Shown here piece by piece: positions 43,064 through 52,582 of a stretch of 62,014 bases of DNA (within the stretch, counting starts at the first letter, position 1; each line of letters opens with the position of its first letter). The stretch covers positions 1 to 62,014 of the forward strand of contig CAZMZG010000004.1 of assembly GCA_964570785.1 (NCBI GenBank), given 5' to 3'. This DNA comes from Thermatribacter sp964570785. Its GTDB lineage: Bacteria > Atribacterota > Atribacteria > Atribacterales > Thermatribacteraceae. The position numbers were made by a program, and so were the translations under genes. A model generated the notes under the pieces. The model did no database searches. It had not been told where the DNA came from and saw only the letters and a program-made list of their open reading frames with translations.

Positions 43064-44450
43064 ATTACCCAAAAACCTTTATTTCATAGGTATTGGCGGC
43101 ACAGGAATGAGCGCTCTGGCCTTTATAGCCCACGAAATGGGCTACCGAGTAAGTGGCTCGGACATAGTGGAAAACGAAGCTATCAATCGCTTGAGAAAGA
43201 AGGGAATTCAGGTTTTTATAGGACACTCCAGGGAAAGAATAAGCCAGCAAGAAGCAATAGTGGTCTCTTCGGCGATCCCCAGTAATAACGAGGAACTGGC
43301 AGAGGCGCGAAGGTTAAATCTTCCGGTCATCCACCGCGGCAATCTGCTTGCTCAACTTTGCAGTAAAAAGAAAAGCATTGCCATTGCTGGAACCCATGGT
43401 AAAACCACCACAACCTCCATGATTTCTATGGTTCTGGAATGGGCAAACCTGGACCCCACGGTGGTAATAGGGGGAGAACTGGAAGACATAGGAGGCAATG
43501 CCAAGAGCGGTAGTGGCGATTTCTTTGTAACCGAAACTGATGAAAGCGACGGATCTTTCCTTTATTTGAAGCCCTTTTGTGGAATAGTAACCAACATAGA
43601 GGATGATCATATAGATCATTACGGAAGCTTTGAAAAAACACGTCAAGCCTTTGTCAGCTTTTTGAAAAGAGTAGAGCTCGACGGTTTTGCGATAGTATGC
43701 GGAGACCGCCCTGAAATCCAGGAAATACTCACTAAAGAAAAATTCAATACAAAAATCCTCAAATACGGCCTAGCTAATTCTAATGTTGATTTCCAAGCCC
43801 AGATTTTAGAAAGAAAATCCCACGGATTTCGCTTCCAGGTAAAAACTCCATCTGGAACAGTAGGGGAATTTGTTCTTAACATCCCTGGTTTACATAACGT
43901 AAGCAACTCTGTGGCTTGTATAGCAACCACTCTGGAACTCGGGATAGACCAAAAGTTCATTAAGGAAGCACTCGCTTCTTTTAAGGGCGTGAAAAGGCGC
44001 TTTCAAAAAGTTGGAGAGATAGATGGTGCCACTATTTTAGATGATTATGCACATCACCCTACAGAAATGGAAGCGGTCATCAAAACTGCTATGGAGCAAA
44101 CCCGCGGCAAAGTAGTGGTGGTGTTCCAACCTCACCGCTTCACAAGGACTAAAAGACTCTACAAGAGAATGGCCCAGGTCCTTCAAAACACACATCAGGT
44201 TGTACTGTTGCCAATTTATTCTGCTGGGGAAGACCCCATAGAAGGGATCTCTTCCGAGCTCATTTTAAAGGAGCTCCTTGAAGCAGGATATTCCAAAGTC
44301 CAGCTGATTGAAGATTTCCAAGAAGCTACCGAGTACTGCATGAAAATCATAGAACCTGGCGATATTCTTATCACCATGGGAGCAGGAGACGTATGGAAAG
44401 TAGCTTTCGCCATATGCAAAGAAAGTGGCAAAATGTTGCTCGAGAACTAA
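43035..44450 (+). CDS. murC: UDP-N-acetylmuramate-L-alanine ligase
   Basis: A 471-residue protein from TTG 43035 behind AAAAGGAGGAAAAAG. FIGIGGTGMSALA, VSGSDIVENEA, IAGTHGKTTTTSM, TNIEDDHIDHYGS and DDYAHHPTEMEAV are MurC motifs. It overlaps murG by 29 bases. Confidence 0.95.
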   Translation: MNELINAFIKLPKNLYFIGIGGTGMSALAFIAHEMGYRVSGSDIVENEAINRLRKKGIQVFIGHSRERISQQEAIVVSSAIPSNNEELAEARRLNLPVIHRGNLLAQLCSKKKSIAIAGTHGKTTTTSMISMVLEWANLDPTVVIGGELEDIGGNAKSGSGDFFVTETDESDGSFLYLKPFCGIVTNIEDDHIDHYGSFEKTRQAFVSFLKRVELDGFAIVCGDRPEIQEILTKEKFNTKILKYGLANSNVDFQAQILERKSHGFRFQVKTPSGTVGEFVLNIPGLHNVSNSVACIATTLELGIDQKFIKEALASFKGVKRRFQKVGEIDGATILDDYAHHPTEMEAVIKTAMEQTRGKVVVVFQPHRFTRTKRLYKRMAQVLQNTHQVVLLPIYSAGEDPIEGISSELILKELLEAGYSKVQLIEDFQEATEYCMKIIEPGDILITMGAGDVWKVAFAICKESGKMLLEN

Positions 44451-45319
44451 AAAGGAATCAGATAGAGATAACTGAAGAGCCCTTGCTTGCGAATTACACC
44501 ACCTGGAGAGTTGGGGGTAAAGCGCTTGCTATCATTAAACCCGTCAACTTGTCACAACTAATAAAGTGCCTGAGTTTGCTAAACGAAGGAGAAATTTGCT
44601 GGAAAGTAATTGGCAATGGTTCGAACATATTACCAAAAGATCAAGGCTTCGAAGGTGCAATAATCAAGCTTGAAGGCGAGTTTGTTAAAATCAATAGAAG
44701 CCCATCTGGTATAGAGTGTGGAGGAGGAACACCCCTTAAGAAATTGATAAACTTTTTCATCAAAGAAAGTTTAACCGGTGGCGAATTTTTGGTTGGTATT
44801 CCAGGTACAATAGGAGGAGCAATTATTAATAACGCAGGATGTTTTGGGCAGGAAATAGCAGGACTTTTGGAAGACTTACTGGTAGTGCATGAGGATGGGA
44901 AAGTGTTGAAAGCTAACAGGAAAGAAATCAGCTTTGATTACCGTTACTGTTCTTTGCAAAACAAAGCCATAATAGTTAAAGTTTCTTTAAATTTAAAGCC
45001 AGGCGAACGGGAAGTGATTAAAAACAGGATTCGCACCTATTTTCTAAAACGCAAGCATACTCAACCTATTGAGTTCTCTTGCGCAGGAAGTGTCTTCAAA
45101 AACCCAAAAAATGGATACGCTGCTTCTTTAATAGAGAAGCACGGTTTAAAAGGTGTCAGGCTTGGTCGAGCCCAGATATCCCCAAAGCACGCTAATTTTA
45201 TAGTTAACTTGGGAGGGGCAACCGCCTCCCAAATAAGGTATCTTATAGAATGGGTACAAAAAGAAATATACTTGCGCGAAAACTTAATTTTAGAAAGAGA
45301 AGTGGAGCTATGGGATTAA
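44393..45319 (+). CDS. murB: UDP-N-acetylenolpyruvoylglucosamine reductase
   Basis: A 308-residue flavoenzyme. NYTTWRVGGKA, VIGNGSNILPKDQGF, GGEFLVGIPGTIGGAIINNAG and CAGSVFKNP carry the FAD and substrate sites; Ser in AGSVFKNP and Glu in LILEREVEL are catalytic-type positions. ATG 44393, after GGAGCAGGAG and 58 bases inside murC, is my choice; ATG 44414 is possible. Confidence 0.93.
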   Translation: MESSFRHMQRKWQNVARELKRNQIEITEEPLLANYTTWRVGGKALAIIKPVNLSQLIKCLSLLNEGEICWKVIGNGSNILPKDQGFEGAIIKLEGEFVKINRSPSGIECGGGTPLKKLINFFIKESLTGGEFLVGIPGTIGGAIINNAGCFGQEIAGLLEDLLVVHEDGKVLKANRKEISFDYRYCSLQNKAIIVKVSLNLKPGEREVIKNRIRTYFLKRKHTQPIEFSCAGSVFKNPKNGYAASLIEKHGLKGVRLGRAQISPKHANFIVNLGGATASQIRYLIEWVQKEIYLRENLILEREVELWD

Positions 45320-46025
45320 CTCCAAAAAATAGATTCTCTATTTTTAGGGATATCTTTTTTTTTACCTCCTTATAGGACTGGTTGCCTTCTTTGGTTTCAG
45401 TGTATTTTTTAGAAGCAACATTTTTAGAATTAAAGACCTCGAAGTAATAGGCGTTGAAAACCCGGCAATCATAACAAACGCCCTTGACATTCCGAGGGAA
45501 ACAAACATTTTCCGTATAAAAAGCTGGGAACTTCAAAAAAAACTTGAGCTACTCCCCACAGTTAAAAGAGCCCGAGTGGAGAAAGTATTGCCCAACACCC
45601 TGAGAATAATAATACAGCCGAGAAAGGCTTTTGCCCTGATAAGAGTTGGGAACCAATCTTTCTGCGTGGATGAGCAGGGTCAAAAAATTCCCTGCCCCAA
45701 ACACGAGGGGGCACCAAAACCTGTGATTCATCTTTCTAAACTTGAAAATGCTCTGCTTCGGGAATCTTTAGAATTAGCCAAAGTCTGGCAAGAAAAATTT
45801 CAGCATCCTCTTGTGGAAATCGAAGCCGTGACCGAGAAATTATTTATTTTAAAACTTCAAAATGGTATATTTATTAAATGCGAAAATGCTGACAACCTGG
45901 GGCAAAAGGCTCTGATTCTTGAAGCCGTTCTCAGGGATGCTATAATTCAGTCCATTCAGGTTGGAGGTTTTGATATACGTACCGACAAAGAAATCTTTGT
46001 TATTCCTTCGAGTGGAGAGAAATGA
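45310..46025 (+). CDS. ftsQ: FtsQ/DivIB, apparent -1 frameshift at a T9 run
   Basis: ATG 45310 overlaps the murB stop and follows GTGGAG. It reads MGLTPKNRFSIFRDIFFF and then meets a stop at 45373 in its own frame. One extra T in the T9 run (45355-45363), or a -1 shift there, continues into YLLIGLVAFFGFSVFF (the membrane segment) and FRIKDLEVIGVENPAI (the POTRA domain), then the known FtsQ body to 46025. The joined protein has about 238 residues, right for the family, in the right place before ftsA. A broken ftsQ inside an otherwise intact dcw cluster is unlikely, so an assembly error or polymerase slippage at T9 is more probable than gene loss. Confidence 0.8.
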
Positions 46026-47287
46026 GAATCTGGAACTTTAAAGACAAAAGCAACCAAATAATCGGCGCCATAGATGTGGGAACGACCAAAATATGTGCCC
46101 TCATCGGCAGAAAAAAACAGGAAGGCGTAGAAGTACTGGGCATAGGTTTGAGCAGTGCTAAAGGTATTAACAAAGGAAACATTATTGACATTAAGAAAGC
46201 TTCTCGAGCAATAACCGAAGCTATTTCCTTAGCAAAAGAAATAGCCCAGGAGGAACCTTGGGTTTTCTTGGTTAGTTCCGCGGGTAGTTATTGGAATTCG
46301 GTTAATGTGGAAAACGAAATCCTGCTTAGCAAAACTGCCAAAGAAGTAACCTCAAAAGAAATAGAAAAGGTCATTCAGGGAGCCAAAGCCCAGGTTGACC
46401 TTGCGGGGAAAAAAGTCATTCATTTGCTTCCTCAAACCTATCAGCTCGACGAACAAAAGGGAATTACCAATCCCCAAGGAATGATTGGTACCAGGCTCAA
46501 AGTTTATGCTCACCTAATAAGTATCATGGATAACCAGTATCACAACCTTTTAAAAAGTTTTCAGGAAGCAGGGATAGAAGTCTCTGAACTGGTATTCCAG
46601 CCTTTGGCCTCCGCCGTTTCTGTCCTCAAGCCACTCGAACGAGAAATGGGCGTGGTGCTTGCTGATATTGGAGGAGGCACAACGGACATAGTAATCTTTC
46701 ACAGAGATGTAATTAGATATTCCGCTATAATACCCCTGGGAGGAGAACACATCACTTCAGACCTGGCAATTGGTTTGAGAACTACCAAAGAAGAAGCTGA
46801 AACCATCAAGGTTCAGCACGGTTGTGCTTTTAGTCACCACCTGGGTGAAGAAGATATAATTGAAATAAGAGACCTGGGAAGTTCCTCTCTTCAATCCATA
46901 AGCAAAAGACTCATGTGCCAAATAATAGAAGCCAGAGCCAAAGAAATCGGTACCTTTTTGGCAAGGGAAATTCGCAAGTCAGGTCTTCACAAATCCCTAA
47001 AAGGGGGATTGGTAATCACGGGAGGCACAGCAGCTCTGGAGGGCTTTGGCGACCTTCTGGGTGCCATCACCGGTTTGCCTACCCGAATTGGCATACCGGA
47101 GAACACAAACCTTGACGGCATGGTACAAACCTTGTCCCATCCCATGTTTGCCGCTGCTTGTGGCCTTTTACAGTTGGGAACGCTTTTGGATTCTTCTCAA
47201 GAGAGTACCAAGTTTTTTTTCCATCGCCAGGCAAATCAAAGCAAGAAACTCCTTAGGCAACTAAAAGATTACTTTATGTTGGAATAA
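46022..47287 (+). CDS. ftsA: Cell division protein FtsA
   Basis: A 421-residue actin-fold protein overlapping ftsQ by 4 bases. IGAIDVGTTKICALIG is phosphate 1, VVLADIGGGTTDIVIF phosphate 2, and LVITGGTAALEGF the adenosine motif. The C-terminal KKLLRQLKDYFMLE is an amphipathic membrane-targeting helix. It anchors FtsZ to the membrane. Confidence 0.95.
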   Translation: MRIWNFKDKSNQIIGAIDVGTTKICALIGRKKQEGVEVLGIGLSSAKGINKGNIIDIKKASRAITEAISLAKEIAQEEPWVFLVSSAGSYWNSVNVENEILLSKTAKEVTSKEIEKVIQGAKAQVDLAGKKVIHLLPQTYQLDEQKGITNPQGMIGTRLKVYAHLISIMDNQYHNLLKSFQEAGIEVSELVFQPLASAVSVLKPLEREMGVVLADIGGGTTDIVIFHRDVIRYSAIIPLGGEHITSDLAIGLRTTKEEAETIKVQHGCAFSHHLGEEDIIEIRDLGSSSLQSISKRLMCQIIEARAKEIGTFLAREIRKSGLHKSLKGGLVITGGTAALEGFGDLLGAITGLPTRIGIPENTNLDGMVQTLSHPMFAAACGLLQLGTLLDSSQESTKFFFHRQANQSKKLLRQLKDYFMLE

Positions 47288-47303
47288 AGTGGAGGATAAT
47301 CTT

Positions 47304-48359
47304 ATGACTAACACCAAAACCAAAAAGATAAAAAAGGATAATAACGTTAAGATAAAGGTCATCGGCATAGGTGGTGGCGGCGGTAACGCAATTAACCGCA
47401 TGATTGAAGCAGGCCTCGAAGGTGTCCAATTTGTGGCCATGAACACCGACGCTCAGGTCCTGAGTCGTTCTCTTGCCGAAACCAAACTACAAATAGGCAA
47501 GAAATTGACCCGAGGTCTTGGAGCCGGAGCCAATCCGGAGATCGGCAGGAAAGCTGCCGAAGAAGACAGAGAACAAATATATGAACTTCTCGAAGAAGCA
47601 GATATGGTGTTTATAACTGCAGGAATGGGAGGAGGTACTGGCACCGGAGCTTCACCAGTAGTAGCCTCCATTGCTAAAGAGCTGGGCATCCTCACCGTAG
47701 CAGTAGTCACTAAGCCTTTCACCTTTGAAGGAGGAAAGAGAAACCGCCAGGCTCACGAAGGGATAGAAAATCTGCGCAAAGTGGTGGATGCGCTTATTGT
47801 TATTCCCAATGATAAACTCCTGGAAATAGCGGATCATTCTACTTCAGTGGTTGAAGCGTTTCAAATGGCTGATGAAGTGCTACTGCAGGGAGTAAAAAGT
47901 ATTTCGGATTTAATTAACACCCCGGGTCTGATAAACCTTGATTTTGCCGATGTAAAGGAAATCATGAGTAACGCAGGAACCTCTCTGATGGGTATTGGTA
48001 AGGGAACCGGAGAAGGTAGAGCCAAAGAAGCAGCTCAGAATGCTGTTCGTAGCCCCCTACTCGAATCTTCGTTTGAGGGCGCAAGGGGTATTCTTTTCAA
48101 TATTACTGGAGGGACAAACCTGGGTTTATTCGAAGTAAAGCAGGCTGCCGATATAATTACTAAGGCGGCTTCTGAAGAAGCACACATTATTTTTGGGGCA
48201 GTAATCGACGAGAGAATAAGAGACGAAGTAAGGGTTACTGTAATCGCTACTGGTTTTGACCAGCAGAAGGAAGAAACTGAGAAAAAGGAAAGAGTTGATA
48301 CTACAACTTTTTCGCCAGACGACCTTGACGTACCAGCCTTCTGGAGAAGGCAAAGTTAA
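47304..48359 (+). CDS. ftsZ: Cell division GTPase FtsZ
   Basis: A 351-residue tubulin-fold GTPase. ATG 47304 follows GTGGAGGATAA. VIGIGGGGGNAINRM binds nucleotide, the tubulin signature GGGTGTGAS starts at residue 109, and NLDFADVKEIM is the T7 region. The C-terminus LDVPAFWRRQS is the FtsA-binding tail. Confidence 0.97.
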   Translation: MTNTKTKKIKKDNNVKIKVIGIGGGGGNAINRMIEAGLEGVQFVAMNTDAQVLSRSLAETKLQIGKKLTRGLGAGANPEIGRKAAEEDREQIYELLEEADMVFITAGMGGGTGTGASPVVASIAKELGILTVAVVTKPFTFEGGKRNRQAHEGIENLRKVVDALIVIPNDKLLEIADHSTSVVEAFQMADEVLLQGVKSISDLINTPGLINLDFADVKEIMSNAGTSLMGIGKGTGEGRAKEAAQNAVRSPLLESSFEGARGILFNITGGTNLGLFEVKQAADIITKAASEEAHIIFGAVIDERIRDEVRVTVIATGFDQQKEETEKKERVDTTTFSPDDLDVPAFWRRQS

Positions 48360-48369
48360 TTAAATTAAC

Positions 48370-50019
48370 ATGTCTCATGCTATCAGAGAAAAGCTTTTGC
48401 CCTGCATCGAAAAAGAGTTGGGTATTAATCTTGATTCCAAAGGCGGGGCCTTCTCTTTCGTCCTTTGTTTTCCCGGAGAATATTCTCTAGGCATGGCTAA
48501 CTTGGGTTTCCAGACACTGTTACACAGTGTCTATCAAGTACCTGAATGGAGAGTAGAAAGAGCCTTTTTAGAAACTTTACCTCGCTCCTTAGAAAAAGGG
48601 ATACCCTTAACCAACTTCGACCTGGTGGGATTCTCGGTACCTTTTGAAGTAAACCTGCTCAAAGCAATAGAAATGCTTAAAGCATCGGGCATCCCCCTTT
48701 TTTTTAAAGAAAGAACCAACCATGATCCATGGGTTGTTTTTGGTGGTATAGCACCTTCTCTGAACCCAGAAATATTTGCTCCTTTCGCGGATTTCTTAAT
48801 CATCGGGGAAGCCGAAGAAATCTTTCCCAAAGTTCTCGACTCCCTAAAGAACGCTCTCTCCAACCACGAAGATAGAAAAAAAACCAAACTGAAATTAGCT
48901 CAACTACCTGGTGTCTACATACCTGAATTCATCGAACCAGTATATGAAGGAAACTTCATAATAGCTTTTAACGTAAAGAACAAAGACCGTCCCTTGCCCA
49001 TAGAAGCCCAAAAGGCTAATGTCGACTACTTCAAGACGTACAGCTTTATCTATGCTCCCTGTAGTTGTTTCAAAAACACTTTCCTGGTAGAGATAAGCAG
49101 AGGATGTAAATATGCCTGCAAGTTTTGTGCGGTAAGCAGAATCTACGCCCCCGTAAGATACAGAAATTTAGATCAAATCAAGCAGAGCCTTGAATACGGG
49201 CTACAGTTCACCAACAAAATAGGCCTGGTTGGCTCAGATATTCTTGGACATCCTCAAACTGAGGAAATCCTGGACTTCTTGTTTCAGAGAAAAGCAAGGG
49301 TAACTACTTCATCTCTCAGTGCTTCAATGCTTTATAAAAAAAGGGGGTTACTTGCTCTTCTTTCGTCCCTACAACATGAAACCGTCACTCTTGCCCCAGA
49401 ATGCGGGGACGAAGAAGGTAGAAGGTTTTTGGGTAAGAATCTCAACGATCAGGAGTGGCTGGACCTGCTCAAGGAGCTTTTAGAAAAGAATTTTAAAGTA
49501 AAATTGTATTTTCTTTTAGGGCATCCAATGCTTTCTCCACAGAAACATCTTACCTTTTTGAGTAAGATTATCGCTGTTACCAAAAAGAAGGAGCTACTCT
49601 CGGTTTCCTACAGCTTTCTGGTACCCAAGCCTCATACTCCTTTTGAAAACCTGGAAACCTCGGGCCTTGAAAAATGGTTAAGAGAAGGAGAAACATTTAA
49701 AAAGGGATTGCAAAAATTAAAAATAAATTTCACCGGAGAGAGCTCAAGGCTTTCCTTTGTGCAGCTCATTCTCTCAAGAGGGGATCGGAAACTTGCTGAG
49801 AAGCTACCTAAGTTACTCAACTACAGCCATCCCTTGTCCTTAGGTCACTGGCGTGACCTGCTTAAAGAGCTACAGAGAGATATTAAAGAGTGGGCACGTA
49901 ACCCCTGGAAAGAAGGACTCAAGCCCTGGCAAACAGTCAGTTTCTCTTTCCGGCAATCCACACGTAAAACATCAACCACTGTACCCTGCGTTAACCCTGC
50001 AGGAACGGAGGTGAGTTAG
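48370..50019 (+). CDS. Radical SAM protein with B12-binding-like N-terminus
   Basis: A 549-residue protein. The N-terminal half (FPGEYSLGMANLGFQTLLHSV…FGGIAPSLNPEIFAPFADF) resembles the cobalamin-binding-type domain found before many radical-SAM modules. The cluster motif is GCKYACKFCAVSRIYAPVRYR (CxxxCxxC). It resembles TIGR03960-type proteins of unknown substrate. It lies directly after ftsZ, but a division role is not implied. Confidence 0.75.
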   Translation: MSHAIREKLLPCIEKELGINLDSKGGAFSFVLCFPGEYSLGMANLGFQTLLHSVYQVPEWRVERAFLETLPRSLEKGIPLTNFDLVGFSVPFEVNLLKAIEMLKASGIPLFFKERTNHDPWVVFGGIAPSLNPEIFAPFADFLIIGEAEEIFPKVLDSLKNALSNHEDRKKTKLKLAQLPGVYIPEFIEPVYEGNFIIAFNVKNKDRPLPIEAQKANVDYFKTYSFIYAPCSCFKNTFLVEISRGCKYACKFCAVSRIYAPVRYRNLDQIKQSLEYGLQFTNKIGLVGSDILGHPQTEEILDFLFQRKARVTTSSLSASMLYKKRGLLALLSSLQHETVTLAPECGDEEGRRFLGKNLNDQEWLDLLKELLEKNFKVKLYFLLGHPMLSPQKHLTFLSKIIAVTKKKELLSVSYSFLVPKPHTPFENLETSGLEKWLREGETFKKGLQKLKINFTGESSRLSFVQLILSRGDRKLAEKLPKLLNYSHPLSLGHWRDLLKELQRDIKEWARNPWKEGLKPWQTVSFSFRQSTRKTSTTVPCVNPAGTEVS

Positions 50020-50020
50020 C

Positions 50021-50737
50021 TTGAATGCATCCTCATTAATAAGAGAAAACCTGGAAAAAATTTTTGAAAAAATCTCAAAAATTTGTCATAAAACAGGTAG
50101 AAGCGAAAACGAGATAAAGATTATAGCAATTACCAAGGGCCAAAGCCCGGAAAAGATAAGAGAAGCAATCGAATGTGGTATATTGAGAATAGGAGAAAAC
50201 AGGATTCAGGAAGCACTCAAGAAAATACCTTTTTTGTCTCATCAAAAAATTGAATTGCACTTTGTGGGGCAACTCCAAACCAACAAAGTTAAGCAGATGT
50301 TATTACACTTCCATTATCTTCATTCTCTTGATAGAATAAAACTGGCACAAACAATACACACCCAGGTTCTCAAAATGAACGCTAAAAGAAGTTTCCCGGT
50401 TCTGGTTCAAGTAAATCTAACTGGCAAGGAAACTCAAGGTGGAGTTAGCGAAAAAGACCTTGTCCCTCTTATAGAAGAAACAATCAAATATCCAGAACTG
50501 GACATTCAGGGATTGATGACTATAGGCCCTTATCCGGCAAACGAGCAAGAAACGCGTCAGGTCTTTCACAGGCTCTGGAAGTTGAAAGAAGCTATAAATG
50601 CACTCAAAATACCCGGTGTTTACTTGCGTGAGCTTTCGATGGGTATGAGCGAGGATTTCGAAATTGCCATAGAAGAAGGTGCAACAATGATACGTTTGGG
50701 TAGAGCAATCTTCGGGGAAAGGAGCATTTCCAGATGA
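50021..50737 (+). CDS. yggS: PLP homeostasis protein (YggS/PLPBP family)
   Basis: A 238-residue single-barrel PLP protein from TTG 50021 behind GGAGGTGAG. The PLP lysine lies in IIAITKGQSPEKI, and IGENRIQEAL, HFVGQLQTNKVKQM and ELSMGMSEDFEIAIEEGATMIRLG (50632-50703) are family marks. It manages cellular PLP and usually neighbours proC, as here. Confidence 0.93.
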   Translation: MNASSLIRENLEKIFEKISKICHKTGRSENEIKIIAITKGQSPEKIREAIECGILRIGENRIQEALKKIPFLSHQKIELHFVGQLQTNKVKQMLLHFHYLHSLDRIKLAQTIHTQVLKMNAKRSFPVLVQVNLTGKETQGGVSEKDLVPLIEETIKYPELDIQGLMTIGPYPANEQETRQVFHRLWKLKEAINALKIPGVYLRELSMGMSEDFEIAIEEGATMIRLGRAIFGERSISR

Positions 50738-51546
50738 ACCAGCCCGTTCAAAAAATCCTCTTCATAGGTTGTGGAAATATGGGCAATGCTTTAGTGGAAG
50801 GGTTGTGCAGAGATGGATGGCATAAAAAAATGGAGTTTCATCTTTTTGATAAAGTATCTTCCAGAGCAGAAGCGCTGGCTCAACGCTTTGATCTGAAAAC
50901 CCCAAAACCACCATTTGATGGAAATCAATACCGTTTTATATTCCTGGCTGTCAAGCCTAAGGACCTACCTTCAGTCGCGCCGATACTCAAAAATCCAACC
51001 AGCAGTGCCATAATCTCTCTTCTTGCGGGAACCAGTATAAACAAAATTAGTGAAGTGCTACCGGGAGCCAGGGGATATGTGCGCATAATGCCTAACCTCT
51101 GCGCTGAGGTTGGAGAAGCAGTTGTACCAGTAGTATTTTCAGAAAACGTTCCTCAAGAGTACAAAGAGGATCTGTTGTTTCTTCTGGCATCACTGGGGTG
51201 GGTTTTTGAAACCCAGGAAGATGAAATCGACTCACTTACTGCTTTGAGCGGAAGTGCCCCCGCTTTTGTGGCGCTTTTTATAGAAGCAATGATGGATGGA
51301 GGAGTGAAGCTGGGAATACCGTGGGAGAAGAGCCTCAAGGTGGCCATTCAAACAGTACTGGGCTCAGCATTGCTTTTGAAAAAGAAAGCCCTCCATCCTG
51401 GAGAATTCCGGAACCAAGTTGCCTCTCCAGCAGGTACAACCATCTTTGGATTGCACGTTCTTGAAGAAGGTAAGTTTAAAAGCACAGTTATGAAAGCTCT
51501 TGAAGTATCGTTTAACCGAGCCAAGAGCTTAACCTCTGAGGAGTGA
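50734..51546 (+). CDS. proC: Pyrroline-5-carboxylate reductase
   Basis: A 270-residue protein overlapping yggS by 4 bases. FIGCGNMGNALVEGL binds NAD(P)H, FLAVKPKDLPSV follows, and the C-terminal half has ALSGSAPAFVALFIEAMMDGG and VASPAGTTIFGLHVLE. It makes proline from pyrroline-5-carboxylate. Confidence 0.95.
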   Translation: MNQPVQKILFIGCGNMGNALVEGLCRDGWHKKMEFHLFDKVSSRAEALAQRFDLKTPKPPFDGNQYRFIFLAVKPKDLPSVAPILKNPTSSAIISLLAGTSINKISEVLPGARGYVRIMPNLCAEVGEAVVPVVFSENVPQEYKEDLLFLLASLGWVFETQEDEIDSLTALSGSAPAFVALFIEAMMDGGVKLGIPWEKSLKVAIQTVLGSALLLKKKALHPGEFRNQVASPAGTTIFGLHVLEEGKFKSTVMKALEVSFNRAKSLTSEE

Positions 51547-51551
51547 GCCAA

Positions 51552-52097
51552 ATGTCTTTAAAACCTGAAGACCTTCTGCAGATAGAATTCGGAACTGCCT
51601 TTCGAGGTTACAACAAAGAAGAGGTAGACGAATTTCTCGAAGAAATAGCCAGTTACTTTCAAGAGTTACTGAATCAGCAAACTAAACTGGCTCAAGAAAA
51701 CGAATTTCTAAAACAAAAACTCAACCAGCAGGAAACAGAAATCCAGAAGCTAAAAACCAAACAGGAAGAGCTAAAAAAACAAATTGAAGTAGAAAAAGAT
51801 TTGCTCCAAAAAGAAGCCCAAATGATAATGGCTGAAGCCCGCTTGAAAGCCCAGAACCTCCTCAATGAAGCAGAAAGGAAGAAATACAAATTAGAACTCG
51901 AACACCGAAAACTGCTGGAGCAATACCGACAATTTCAATTGCGTTTCAAAGCCTTGCTGCAAACCTTTCTGGAGAGTTTAAATCAACACGAAAGGGAACT
52001 ACCAGAAACGCCCTTACACTTGGATTCTAGCACCTCGCCAGATCCTGCTGGGGAAGTCGTCCGTTTTTCCCTCGAGGATTTTCAGGAAAAAAAATAA
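51552..52097 (+). CDS. divIVA: DivIVA-family protein
   Basis: A 181-residue protein. ATG 51552 sits 8 bases after GAGGAG and is preferred to GTG 51543. The N-terminal FRGYNKEEVDEFLEEIASYF is the lipid-binding DivIVA domain, and residues about 40-140 are a continuous coiled coil rich in Gln, Glu and Lys. It marks curved membranes and helps place division. Confidence 0.88.
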   Translation: MSLKPEDLLQIEFGTAFRGYNKEEVDEFLEEIASYFQELLNQQTKLAQENEFLKQKLNQQETEIQKLKTKQEELKKQIEVEKDLLQKEAQMIMAEARLKAQNLLNEAERKKYKLELEHRKLLEQYRQFQLRFKALLQTFLESLNQHERELPETPLHLDSSTSPDPAGEVVRFSLEDFQEKK

Positions 52098-52099
52098 AA

Positions 52100-52582
52100 A
52101 TGAACCGAAAGTGGCTGATTATCTCCTCAGTCGTTGCCTTGGGAGTTGCCATCGACCAGGTATCGAAATGGTGCATACAAAATCTGGTTGAACTTCCTTA
52201 CCCCCTGGTAAGGGGCATTTTTGAGTTGAGATTAAGGCACAACCCGGGCAGCGCTTTTGGAATAAAAGTTTTGAACACGACCCAGCTTCTTGTTATTACC
52301 GTTGCTATAACCGTGGTGTTTCTATTGTCTTTTGCACTGAATAAAGCAGGGAATCTTAAAAATCAGAGCTTTTTTATCTGGGGCGCAAGCTTCTATATAT
52401 CGGGTGCCTGGGGAAACCTCATCGACAGACTGCGCTTGGGATATGTTATCGATTTTTTTTATACACCTTTCTGGGCAACCTTCAACCTGGCTGACGTTTT
52501 AATAGTTTTGGGAATGGGGCTTATCCTCTCAGGACTCCTTTACAAAGGAAAAAATGAAAAAACAGAAAATTCTGGTTTATGA
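52100..52582 (+). CDS. lspA: Lipoprotein signal peptidase
   Basis: A 160-residue protein with four membrane segments. ALGVAIDQVSKW, RHNPGSAFGI, GAWGNLIDRLRLGYVIDFF and FNLADVLI carry the two catalytic Asp (in YVIDFF and NLADV). It cleaves prolipoproteins. It starts 2 bases after divIVA. Confidence 0.95.
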   Translation: MNRKWLIISSVVALGVAIDQVSKWCIQNLVELPYPLVRGIFELRLRHNPGSAFGIKVLNTTQLLVITVAITVVFLLSFALNKAGNLKNQSFFIWGASFYISGAWGNLIDRLRLGYVIDFFYTPFWATFNLADVLIVLGMGLILSGLLYKGKNEKTENSGL

